Assembly (NCBI GenBank): GCA_946902875.1
Contig: OX336355.1
Coordinates: forward strand, 9,879,347 to 9,943,346
Reading direction: 5' to 3'
DNA from: Nematopogon swammerdamellus
Taxonomy: Eukaryota; Arthropoda; Insecta; Lepidoptera; Adelidae
DNA: 64,000 bases
Below are positions 40,584 through 50,900 of this stretch, in pieces. The notes beneath the pieces are model-generated. The model made no database searches. It had not been told where the DNA came from and saw only the letters and a list, made by a program, of their open reading frames with translations. The translations under genes were made by a program, and so were the position numbers. Each line of letters begins with the position of its first letter. Position 1 is the first letter of the stretch.

Positions 40584-41479
40584 GTGTAAGTACCTATGGA
40601 AACGCTGTTGATGTAACCAAACGTCTCAGTTTCCATAAAATAAATCAAATTCAAAAATGCATTACTATTTCAACGATTGCTTCACAAAGCCATTCGACCA
40701 AAACGGAAATACCGAGTGTTTATTACGGAAAAGTGAACGGCCAATAGAAACATCGTAAAACTCTCCATCGTAGAACTCAATGCAATCGCATTTCAAAGGG
40801 CAACGAAGCGCACTCATTCGGTCGTCGTTTGTGCCCGCACTTTAACCTTGTTATCCACTGGAAGCTTTCACATTTATGTATGTAAAAATATTAATAGTAT
40901 TTTATGCATGCATGACATGTGTACGTACCCGCATCGAATATGCACTGGGACTAATGGATCTCCAAAAGTGGTCATAAAGTAGTTTGATTGAACTCGCGAA
41001 ATGAGTAGTTATATGACCATTTTACCTCTACCTAAATGCAGATTTTCGTTCTTAAGAAAATTTCACAAAAAACACAGTGTAGTCAGCTGATTGTTGTGGG
41101 CAGTCGCCAGCTATTTAATTTTTTTGTTCCAAGAAAGCAAGAATTCTTTAAGTGAACCCATGCGGGGAGAAAGCTCGACGAAAAAGATTAACTTTTAATG
41201 GTTGAGAACTAAAAATTATTAAATCAAAATTAAAATATGTTTTTTTTTTTATAAAACCTACTTATAAAAAAATCTAATCGACAAGGAGCTGACGGAGCCC
41301 CACTACAGCATTTTCTATCAAATTAGTCGGGCTTTATACAATTTTTATTATAAGTAATAAGTGTCAGATAATCTTATTCGTATGAATAAGTCGGAGCTGA
41401 AATAGCGGGCCTTAGAATTGTTGAAACACCGTTACGTAATTCAACATAGTAATGAAGCCCTTACAGAACGAAATATAGT
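40584..41479. other. No gene seen; SINE B scrap at 40600-40640
   Basis: GATGTAACCAAACGTCTCAG then TTTCCATAAAA is a reversed SINE B end. The rest is AT-rich and unrecognised. Confidence 0.45.
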
Positions 41480-41745
41480 AGCGCAACCCTTACAAAGGCA
41501 TAAGGACATGGTGCCATTCTAAAGGGAGACAGCTTTAGCCACCTCTCACCTTGGCACGGTCCTTCCACCGGCTCATGCGGCAGGTGGGTCTTCGTGCATT
41601 ACTGGCTGTTTGATAATTCTCTTGTCCGAATACTTTGCTAAACGTGATGGTCCGTGTTGTGCTGTAATATACAAAAGTCCTTGCAGCACAACACCGATTC
41701 CTCTCATCCCAATTGTCGGGATACAGTGTGTGGTATGCATTACGA
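41480..41745 (-). repeat. SINE family A copy
   Basis: AAGGACATGGTGCCATTCTA, CACCTCTCACCTTGGCACGG, GTGTTGTGCTGTAATAT and TCGGGATACAGTGTGTG in reverse orientation. Confidence 0.7.
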
Positions 41746-42240
41746 TGCAATTTAATTTTTTTTTTCTATGGAACGAAGTTAAAGAGTATGTAGTATTAAG
41801 TATGTATGTATGTATGTACATAACCCTTACAGATGGACGCAATCATTTCCATGGATGCAATATAGTGGTTACACCCTTCTAGTTGGAGATCCTCGATATA
41901 TTACTGTAGGTACCTATAAAAGACTGCCACCGCGCTATTGAAATTCTACTTGGGTACTTGAGTCGTAACGATAGAAACTAGGTAGCCAGCGCAGCTACCG
42001 TTTCGCCCTTTATGCCGTTTGAAAGGCAGCTAACGATCCGTTCTATCGTTCCCGGATAACAATCGGAAATCTAGATTATCGTATCGAAAAATGCCTTTAT
42101 ACTAAACGAGTTCGCGCACAGCCAGCGACACTGACAATGCGGGGGACGACAAAAGATCGTGTCGAATTTGTCTAGACGATAAAAGTTTTATCGATGCTGT
42201 CTTCTTGAGCTGTTAAAATTAACTGACGTTGGTTGGTTTC
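41746..42240. other. No gene seen
   Basis: Contains a short (TATG)n at about 41800. Otherwise unrecognised. Confidence 0.4.
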
Positions 42241-42640
42241 TTTTATGAAACCTTTCACGGTTGCCTATATCACCCAATACACCCGTGAGGTCCTCCGAAA
42301 TATTTTGGTGTATTGCCACCGCACTGAATGAAAAGGTCGGTCGAAACAGCTATGTAAATAGTTTGTGTTTTCCGTCCAGTTCAGTGTAGCCGGCACGACC
42401 GAAGGGAAGCACTGACGTGGTACCAAGTTCACCCGGTGTTATGGGCTGACATCACGGATGTTGTAGGTGATGGAGCCAACCGTGTCAGTTTCCATAAAAA
42501 AAAATTAAGTGCAATGTCAGTGCTTCCTTTTGGTCGTGTCGGCTATATTGCCGCTATATTGTGCCGCTTCAACCGATCTTTCGTTCAGTGCGGTTGTAAC
42601 AATATTCCGAAAAAAGGGAGGTGGGAGGGGGGATCTAGTC
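42241..42640. repeat. Three SINE B fragments in alternating orientation
   Basis: Plus head at 42241-42302, reverse body at 42303-42503 (CACTGAATGAAAAGGTCGGT to CGTGTCAGTTTCC) and plus body at 42510-42640. These look like independent insertions or a rearranged cluster. Confidence 0.6.
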
Positions 42641-42702
42641 GCGTGAAATAAAAACGTCTGAAAGCTCACAGTTCCGGCCGCTTAAGCTGGATCTGAGCCA
42701 AG

Positions 42703-42858
42703 ATGAGCAAGCCTTTCGCGATCGCTGGACACATTCCCGGTGATTTAGACCTAATGCCTAAACGGCTATTATGTCGACGAATTTACCCAGAGAACGTCAT
42801 AATTGAGAACAAACAGCTAACGGCAATAATGCGAAACATAGATATCAAACTAAGCTAA
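42703..42858 (+). CDS. Small hypothetical ORF, 51 aa
   Basis: ATG at 42703 in a fair initiation context (CCAAGATGA) encodes MSKPFAIAGHIPGDLDLMPK and continues to a TAA at 42856. It lies in about 230 bp free of recognised repeats. I recognise no family. It could be a chance ORF, an exon, or a relic of an unrecognised element. Confidence 0.15.
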   Translation: MSKPFAIAGHIPGDLDLMPKRLLCRRIYPENVIIENKQLTAIMRNIDIKLS

Positions 42859-42874
42859 ATTACGTAAGTGATAG

Positions 42875-42970
42875 AAATTACATACATACATACACGCCAC
42901 ACGCCGTATTCCGACAATCGGGTTAAGCAGAGTAATCGGTGTTGTGCTACAATTATTCTTGTAAATTACA
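42875..42970 (+). repeat. SINE family A fragment
   Basis: ACATACATACATACACGCCA, CGACAATCGGGTTAAGCAGA and GTAATCGGTGTTGTGCTAC. Confidence 0.6.
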
Positions 42971-43039
42971 GCATAATCACAATAGTCTAAATTACGTAAG
43001 TCATAGAAATCTCAATAGGCTAAATTACGTAAGTCATAG

Positions 43040-43500
43040 AAATGTGGCTGAGTCGTCGGAGGGGCCAAAGCGCATGCTCCGACCAGCCAATATCTTTTTT
43101 TTTTTTTTTTTTTTTTTTATGTAATCCGGTATGGGTGGCTGAGTCGGAGGGGCCAAAGCGCATGCTCCGACCAGCCAATATCACCTCCGAGAAGGTAGGT
43201 GCCATACCGGAGACTTCCCTGGATTGCTGGCTATACTGGACTAGAGGAGAACACAGCCGAGGCTGCTATGCGGCCATCTTACATCCAGTACGGTGGTACC
43301 AACCCAGTCGGCTACAATTTGAGCCTACCACCTAGTAAGGGGCAAGGGAAGGGACCTACAGTTTTACACCGGTTCCGAACGGTGAAGCAGCAGGTGCCAC
43401 CTCCGGTATCACCTCCGAGAAGGTAGGTGCCATACCGGAGACTTCCCTGGATTGCTGGCTATACTGGACTGGACTGGATAGATAGGATATGTCGTCGACG
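43040..43500 (+). repeat. SINE family C, one fragment plus one full copy with duplicated piece
   Basis: 43040-43095 holds a fragment (TGGCTGAGTCGTCGGAGGGG, CATGCTCCGACCAGCCAATA). After a T tract a complete copy runs 43115-43400. 43406-43475 then repeats CACCTCCGAGAAGGTAGGTG and ATTGCTGGCTATACTGGACT. Confidence 0.7.
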
Positions 43501-43589
43501 CGGATCGGATGCGCTCCATTTCAATGCAATATGGAAAGTATTCATTGTGCTCTCGTGCCGCCTGGGGGTGGCAGTCAGGAAACATAGGC

Positions 43590-43850
43590 AGCCCCGTTTA
43601 TTTTTAACCGACTTCAAAAAAAGGAGGAGGTTCTCAATTGGACTGTTTTTTTTATGTTTGTTACCTCAGAACTTTCAACTGGGTAAACAGATTTTGAAAA
43701 TTATTTTTTTATTTGAAAGCTGGTGCTTTCCGTGTGGTCCCATTTCAATTTGGTCAAGATCGGATTGGAAAGCGAGGCGGAATTGCGAGGCCGAAGGCCG
43801 AGCGATTCCGCCGAGTACATTAATAGCAAATAATAACTAAAAAAAACTGT
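43590..43850 (+). repeat. AACCGACTTCAAAAA-type lepidopteran repeat
   Basis: TTTTTAACCGACTTCAAAAA, AGGAGGAGGTTCTCAATTG and TGAAAGCTGGTGCTTTCCG are characteristic of a repeat common in Lepidoptera. It ends in a near-perfect 35-bp palindrome centred on GAGGCCGAAGGCC (43773-43807). Confidence 0.5.
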
Positions 43851-43853
43851 GAA

Positions 43854-44042
43854 ATAAAAAACTATTTAAAAAAATATAAAAACCCCCTTCAAAAATTTAT
43901 GAAATAAAAAAAAATCGAACCCTAGAGTTGAAGGCGGTGCTAAAGCAAGCGAAAATCACCGACCGCCTTCAACTCTAGGATTTTTTTTTATTTCATAAAT
44001 TTTTGAAGGCGCTTTTTATATTTTTTTAAATAGTTTTTTTAC
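43854..44042. repeat. Long hairpin (about 80-bp arms)
   Basis: The left arm (43854-43938) and right arm (43957-44040) are inverse with few mismatches, including CTAGAGTTGAAGGCGGT / ACCGCCTTCAACTCTAG-type ends and AAATTTATGAAATAAAAAA. The loop is about 18 bases. Confidence 0.8.
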
Positions 44043-44074
44043 GTGCATTTTAAAAATATACGTGCATATCTACC

Positions 44075-44160
44075 TACACTACACCTGCTGCTTCGCCGTT
44101 CGAAACCGGTTCAAAACTGTAGGTTCTTTCCCTTGCCCCTTTCTAGGGGAGGTAGGCTTG
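44075..44160 (-). repeat. SINE family C 3' end
   Basis: Reversed: CTGCTTCGCCGTTCG, AAACCGGTTC, CTGTAGGTTC and TTGCCCC. Confidence 0.5.
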
Positions 44161-44185
44161 TAAAATTCATGATTAGTTAAAATGC

Positions 44186-44312
44186 GTCCAGTTCAGTGTA
44201 GCCGGCACGACCGAAGGGAAGCACTGACGTGGCACCAAGTTCACCCGGTGTTATGGGCTGACATCACGGATGTTGTAGGTGATGTAGCCATCCGTGTCAG
44301 ATACCATAAAAA
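44186..44312 (-). repeat. SINE family B fragment
   Basis: GTCCAGTTCAGTGTAGCCGG to GTGTCAGATACCATAAAA. Confidence 0.7.
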
Positions 44313-44319
44313 AAATGCT

Positions 44320-44575
44320 TCATACTCTTTTCGGTAGATGGCGCGCATACACTTTTTAGTTTCTTGTGTGGGGACCCAGTGAATTTTTTACTTTTTCTTA
44401 TTTTTATTATATTTTGTTGTTATATCGGCCATAATAACACATATTCTGTGAAAATTTCAAAGAGCTACCTATTAACGTTCAAGAGATACAGCCCTCGGAC
44501 AGACGGACTGACAGGCAGACAAACGGCGTAGTTTTAGTAATAGGGTCCCGTACCGGATACGGAACCCTAAAAACA
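44320..44575 (-). repeat. AGGGTTCCGTA-family fragment
   Basis: Reversed: GAAAATTTCAAAGAGCTACC, an (ACAG)n-like tract and ACCGGATACGGAACCCTAAA at the end. Confidence 0.65.
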
Positions 44576-45047
44576 ACATTGCTATAATACGACAATGCCA
44601 GCCAGTGTTAATATAACAAATTCTAATATTGCTTCAATAAGACGAATGCCCGACGCGCCTGCCGGCTTCCGTAGCTCAACGTTTTAATATTTCTCCAAAG
44701 ACTGCAAGCTATGCACAATATCACTGGCTGCCTCCATCTCCTCCAACAAAATAAAGAGACAAGCGAACATAGACCCTGCCTACAGGGCAGCAAAAGTGAA
44801 AATTGTTTGCGCAAAATATTTTGTAACTTTTTTGCTGGAACGTTACTTTAGTCGTCTAAAACTGCCCGACTCTTCGCCTCTTCTGCATTATGTTGGAAAT
44901 GAAATATCGTGAAGTCATTCTGCGTCACATTATTTTCGCATTTTTTTCGTATCCAAAATTTTTGTTAGTAAAAATGCTGAAGTTGATATAACGCAGTATA
45001 TTACGTCATGCCCACTAATAGAAGATGCAACTATCTTCGATGATATC
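44576..45047. other. No gene seen
   Basis: The ORF at 44623-44814 (minus, 63 aa) shows no recognised domain. Confidence 0.4.
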
Positions 45048-45101
45048 GTCGATGACGTAATCTCTCTAAATTTGGAAATTTAGAGAGATTACGTCATCGA
45101 C
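45048..45101. repeat. Perfect 26-bp inverted repeat with 2-base loop
   Basis: The arms at 45048-45073 and 45076-45101 match 26 of 26 with loop GG. The hairpin directly precedes a tRNA-like SINE head. Confidence 0.9.
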
Positions 45102-45103
45102 CC

Positions 45104-45240
45104 GATGGCAGAATTGATAACGCGCTGCCGGCAGCTCAAGCCGGAGTTCGAGGTTCGAATCCTGGTGGGGACGTATTTTTTTCTATTAATTTTCGGCTTC
45201 GCATCTATCTGAAGAGATATAAAAGAAGTTTCGTTACACA
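45104..45240 (+). repeat. tRNA-derived SINE
   Basis: GATGGCAGAATTGATAACGC (A-box region) and GAGGTTCGAATCCTGG (B box) are correctly spaced. The acceptor stem does not pair, so it is not a functional tRNA. The body (TTTTCGGCTTCGCATCTATC) also occurs at 59295-59320, showing a family. Confidence 0.65.
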
Positions 45241-45704
45241 AATATTAACAAAAAAAGTAGGTTTCGTTGTTATGGCCCTGTCAACCCGTATTCGCCCGTA
45301 ATCCTCTTTCAAGGCGCCACTTTCGCTGGTTGGAGTAGGATGCAACACAATCAATCAAAAATTGGGTTTTTATTTTTTTATTCCAAAACTTCGGATCGAA
45401 ACAATAAAGTAAAAAAGCTACTGATTTAGATATATATATTCAACAAATAAAATATATTTTTTCCAAAGCCTTGATTGGTTACGTTGCCTTAAATACGTCT
45501 TTTTATAACTAAATTCAAGGCATGTTGATTTTTTTTTTCTATCAAGCGAAGTTAATCAAATAGTGTTTTCAAAAACCTATCGATCTGCGCTTATAGGTGA
45601 AGTATTACATATATTAAAACTGAATCTGTCAGGTGAGTAATATTGGTGGTAAACTTCTTGAGATTCGAGTCAGACGCAGCCTCACGTCACCTTAAACGAT
45701 AGCA
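45241..45704. other. No gene seen
   Basis: AT-rich intergenic DNA. Confidence 0.4.
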
Positions 45705-45915
45705 CGTGGGCGACCAAGCTCCGCTAGGCGTCTTTTTTTTTGTGTGAAAACGGATTTCCTCAGGGATAACATCTAGGTAGGTGGATGAATTTAGATAGTA
45801 AGAAAAGTAAAAAATATCTAAATAGAAAATGTTATGAATATCGTTTCCGAGAAACCACTTATTATGTACGTCTATACAAGAATAGCTCACTTCAAGTATT
45901 AATAATAATAGGATG
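45705..45915 (+). repeat. Diverged copy of the 13463 repeat
   Basis: GTGGGCGACCAAGCTCCGCT at the start, and ATCGTTTCCGAGAAACCACT and AGAATAGCTCACTTCAAGTA at the end. Confidence 0.45.
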
Positions 45916-46166
45916 ATGGTGTAAAGCAAGTGAACATTATAAATGGTGCGACACAAAAACTCTATTACAACTTGGTACATCGGGGCCCGCGCGGGCCCAT
46001 CGGAGAGGAACCGGTTAAGGCGGTGACAAACGCCAAATACGCAAAACATGCAAAAAGTGCGACAAAGAAGGTCCAAAACTGACCAATTGACACACATTCA
46101 GAAAATTAAAAAAATACCAACCTATATTTTGGTTCCTTACCAACAAAGTGCATTGCTGGTTTTTTT

Positions 46167-46574
46167 AATAATGAGTAAAAGTAAGTAATAAACATAAAAT
46201 TAAAAATATATAAAAAAAGCATGAATTTTTGAAAATCTGAGTATGTGTGTATTATTACAATTTTACAATACCACCGATTCAAAGGTCACAAAGCTCTGAG
46301 AAAACTCTATTCAATTTGTTTTATTATTTTATCCACGAAAGGAGATAAAAATAAAAAACAAAAAACGCCTACATGAAATTATTGACGTAATTCTTCAGTC
46401 GGAAGGGTAAAATGTTTGCCTTCGTCAATTTAGCAGGCACTTCAATACTAGATACAATTTTAGTTCCGGGCTCGCTTGCTCGCTCCTGCCCTGCTGCGCC
46501 CGCGTGTCGGTCGTCATTTCTGTCTTCTGTGTTTGGATCGAATGGAAAAAAGATAGGTAGGTTAGGTATATTTG
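46167..46574. other. Left part of the insert; no gene
   Basis: AT-rich, with no recognised repeat until the SINE fragments at 46575. Confidence 0.4.
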
Positions 46575-46960
46575 TACCGTGTGGGATGGTAATTTAAAAT
46601 AATAGCCCCACTGCATCTCTCCCCGTGCATGTCGTAAAAGGCGACTGAGGGATTTTTTTATGTAAACTGACACAGTTTGCTATATCACCTATAACATCCG
46701 TGATGTCAGCCCATAACACCGGGTGAACTTAGGTGCCATGTCAGTGCTTCCCTTTGGTCGTGCCGGCTACACTAAACTGGACGGAAAATACAAACTATTT
46801 CGGGATATGACTCCCTTCTTTTTTTCCGTCCAGTTCAGTGAAGCCGGTACGACCGAAGAAAAGCACTGACATAGCACCTACTTCACCAGTTGTTACGAGC
46901 TGACATCTCGGATGTTGTATTGTAGGTGATGTTGCCACCGTGTCATTTTCCGTACCAGTA
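46575..46960. repeat. SINE 3' module and two SINE B fragments head to head
   Basis: Reversed 3' module at 46575-46650 (CATCTCTCCCCGTGCATG, CGTAAAAGGCGAC), plus-oriented B at 46655-46800 and reversed B at 46830-46955. Confidence 0.6.
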
Positions 46961-47099
46961 TACAGTACGACCGTATCAGTAATATCTCTCTTCTGTGGTA
47001 TCTATCAGTATACGCTCCGGTACGTAACTTGACGGGGCGTTATACGCATGGCTTTCGTTGGTATAACCACAGAATAACTAATAGGTACTGTGGTATAAC

Positions 47100-47261
47100 G
47101 CTGTCTGCGCCTCCCGCGCCTCCACCGCGCCGCCGCCGCCGCCGCCTCCGCCGCCGCCGCCGCCGTGCCGCCTCCGCACCGCACGCTGCTACTGAGTTAC
47201 CGCACCGCACCGCACCCCACCGCACCGTGCCATGCTGCCGCCGCGCGCGCCGCGCGCGCCG
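47100..47261. repeat. CCG-rich low-complexity tract
   Basis: (GCC)n and CCGCACCGCACC repeats generate ORFs on both strands (47029-47283 and 47040-47297), which I regard as non-genic. Confidence 0.7.
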
Positions 47262-47664
47262 GCCGGTACCTATGTTGCTATGATATTTGCCATACATACC
47301 TAAATGCCTATCTACCTATTACCTACCTACCTATTTTTATTTTAGTTTTCATCGATAGTCTATTTAGAGGTTTATAAAAAGTGGTAAGTACATGAACTAA
47401 AATAATTTGGAAGAAATTACAATAAAATGTTATTTAGGTAAAATAATAAAAAATAAAAAATTAGAATCACGCATCAGTTACATAAGCCACAATCATTTTA
47501 ATAATTAAAATAATAAAAAAGCAAAAAAAAAAACATACGAAAGTGGGATTCGAACCCCGAACCATCAACTCTTTAGGCTGATAGCGACAAACTACGCTAA
47601 ATGTGACTTGAACGTGCGAAGCGAAATTAGCAGTCGCATGGTACATTATGTAGAATTCCCGAAT
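47262..47664 (+). repeat. 403-bp tandem duplication, first (intact) copy
   Basis: Begins GCCGGTACCTATGTTGC and ends AGAATTCCCGAAT. The second copy starts at 47665, a spacing of 403. It preserves the unoccupied junction AAAATAATAAAAAAGC at about 47508-47523, into which the LINE inserted in the second copy. Confidence 0.9.
47520..47664 (-). repeat. tRNA-derived SINE head (first copy)
   Basis: The minus strand has TTTAGCGTAGTTTGTCGC (A-box region), GGGGTTCGAATCCCAC (B box) and a poly-T tract as possible pol III terminator. The second copy is at 51951-52103, with one change in the B-box region (ATTAGAACC for ATTCGAACC). Confidence 0.6.
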
Positions 47665-47916
47665 GCCGGTACCTATGTTGCTATGATATTTGCCATACAT
47701 ACCTAAATGCCTATCTACCTATTACCTACCTACCTATTTTTATTTTAGTTTTCATCGATAGTCTATTTAGAGGTTTATAAAAAGTGGTAAGTACATGAAC
47801 TAAAATAATTTGGAAGAAATTACAATAAAATGTTATTTAGGTAAAATAATAAAAAATAAAAAATTAGAATCACGCATCAGTTACATAAGCCACAATCATT
47901 TTAATAATTAAAATAA

Positions 47917-50900
47917 CGTCAACGCTGTCAACGTGACATGGCAAAAAATTGTATTGCTCCGAAATGAAAAATATATAAAAGAGGATGCAGGCGCTCTGCC
48001 GGGCCCGGGCCACGCGCGACATGACCACCAATGTCGCGCTGATGAAGAACACGTGAAGATGACATCAGCACCCGGCGCCCGGCATCGCCGATTACAAGTA
48101 AGAAAAATACCAAGGCCACAACAAGACAGCGGTGGCTCTCGGCGCACGGCGACACGGTCGGCGCCTCAGCAGGCGAGTAGAGCTGCGAGCCGCGCTGCAG
48201 GCCGGGGACACCGCGCGCGGAATGCACCAACCCGCCCCCGCCGCGTGTCAGCGCACCGGCCAAGCAGCGCAACGGACACCTCGCCCTCCCCGCCAGCACA
48301 GGCATCGCCGTGCTGCCGCCGCCGCCTGCGCGAAAGAGCCACTACGTCAAGACCATCCGCACGCCCACCATCGACGCCCGCCGAGACATCACCAGCATCA
48401 TCGGGTGAGGACGGCGGGCCGACGACACCTCCCCCGCCAGAAGACCGACGGCGAGGGCGACGTCCACCACCGGCACGCTTGGGGCCGTCGGGGTCTCGTA
48501 CCCCACCTACAGCCCCCGCTACCGATGGTGTAGTGCGCCGTATGCGCTGGACTTATGACCTAAATATAAAAGTCATGACGGCGTACTACAGGGCCACAGA
48601 GGGAGAAACAATCCGGACTGCGTACCGGCCGAGGCTGCTTTCTGAATTTCAGGCTTTGGAATCAACCTTCTCTGTTTCAGCCCAGCGCCTCTCAGATCAA
48701 GTACGGGTCATCCTAAACCGCCATTTTGTAGATGACTCCGTGCTTGACCGACTACGCCTTGATGCGCTCCCCCCTGCCACTGCCACCACACCCGCACGCC
48801 CGGACGCCGCATGTGCCCCGCCGCCGCCTCCGGTGAGAGCGCGGGGTGCTGCCGCTGTTACCATCGTTGCCGATGTAACAGCTACGTCCGTGCCGACACC
48901 ACCATCTGCTGAGGATGGTGGCGATGTGGTAGGGAGCACCGTAAGTACCCAGGATAATGAGTTTATGAGGAGGACTCTGGAAGAGGCGATTCTGAGGTAC
49001 CGCTCGGCACCTACTAATGACAGGCCGCGGATACCGCGGTTGCCCACTAATAAACAAAACCTTATTATGGTGAGGATCCTGGATTCATATCTTAAACAAT
49101 ATATTGAATCTAGTACAGATCTTGCCGATACTCATTCGATCTTGTATTGTGGGGCGGTGGCTGCCTGTCGCATGGCGCGTCTAAAATTCGAAAATAATTC
49201 GCGAGACACACGCGCCATGACAGCCACCGCTCCCGCATGGCAGTTACGGATCGAACGACGTATCGGCGAGGCCAGGATCCTCATCGGAAAGCTATGCTGC
49301 TTCAGGTCTGGGAATACAAGACCAAAAATTATGCTTTTCGTGACTAAGGCTTTTAATGGAGCTGCAATAAGCCGATCACAGCCAAACTTCCACTCGCTAG
49401 TCACGGAACGCATAGATGACCTGAAGCAGCAAATTAGCGCGTGGGCCCAACGTATCCGTCGCTATAGGAAGCGTGTCGACCGTTTTCATCAGAACCGTCG
49501 ATTCCAAAGTGACCAAAGGTGGGTATACCGGAACTGGGAGCACCCGAACCAACGACCGACAGACACGATCCGACCAACTGATCAAGAAAATGCTTCATTT
49601 TGGAAAAACATCTGGTCGGATCCTGTCTGTCACGTCGAGGGTGAATGGATGAGAGTTGTCCAGCGGGAGTGTCAGTCGATAGAACCAATGTCAGCCATAA
49701 ATATCAGCGAAGAGGATGTAGGTTCTGCAATCCGCCAGGCACTGAACTGGAAATCTCCAGGGCCGGACGGATTGCAGAACTTCTGGCTGAAATGGTTCAG
49801 AAGCTGCCACTCCCGCTTGGCTGGTCAATTCCAGGATGCCCTCGAACGTCGGGTTCTCCCGGAATTCATGACCACTGGTGTCACCCACCTGCTCCATAAA
49901 TCTGGTAGCACTGCGGAACCTAAAAATTACAGACCAATCACTTGCTTGCCTACCATCTACAAGCTCCTGACATCCATTCTGACACACAAAATATCAATTC
50001 ACATAAAGGACAATAACATCTTGTCCGTTGCTCAGAATGGATGTCGGGCTGGTTCCCGCGGTACTAAGGAGCTGCTCCTCATAGACATGACCGTTTGTCA
50101 GCAGGTCCGACGCAATCGAAAGAACCTGTCTGCTGCCTGGATAGACTACAAGAAGGCTTTTGACTCCGTGCCCCATACGTGGTTGCTAAGGATACTAGAA
50201 CTATACAAAACTGACACGAATATCTGTCAATTCCTTGGCGCATGTATGGGACAATGGAGTACTATCCTTCGTGTGCCAGGTGGCCAACGGACTTCGGTTG
50301 CAGACGACCGGATTCCCATACGGCGGGGGATCTTCCAGGGAGACAGTCTGAGTCCGCTTTGGTTTTGTCTGGCTCTGAACCCTCTTAGCACTCTGCTTGA
50401 GGACTCAGAGCTGGGCTACTGTCTTCGAAGAGGAGGCTCTCGAATATCGCACTTATTTTATATGGATGACCTCAAACTGTTTGCCAAGTCAGACACCGAA
50501 CTAATGTCGATGATGAAGATAACTGAAGGCTTCAGCAACGACATTGGAATGGAGGCTCTCAACATACGGGATACGGACATGAAACAATCAGTTAAGGAAA
50601 AGTTTTTTCACCGTCTTACAAAAGTGCTAAATAGCCTTTTGTCAGGCGGCAATAAAATTCGTGCCTATAACGGTTGGGTCATGCCTGTGCTCGTATATAC
50701 CTTCGGTATTCTCAGATGGACTCAGACAGAATTGGACTCGCTGGACAGAAAGGTCAGGACGCTGATGACGAAATCCCGTATGCACCACCCACGATCATCG
50801 GTCATGAGGTTGTATATCCCGCGGAAGTGTGGGGGTCGAGGTATGTTAAATGCCAAGAACCTGCACAACCGCGAGGTATGCAATCTCCGTCAGTACTTTT

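Noticed and set aside
45104..45176. tRNA gene
   Set aside because: A and B boxes are present but the acceptor stem does not pair and the anticodon loop is not canonical; a related body exists elsewhere, so it is a SINE.
47029..47297. Arg/Ala/Pro-rich ORFs on both strands
   Set aside because: Products of the CCG low-complexity tract.
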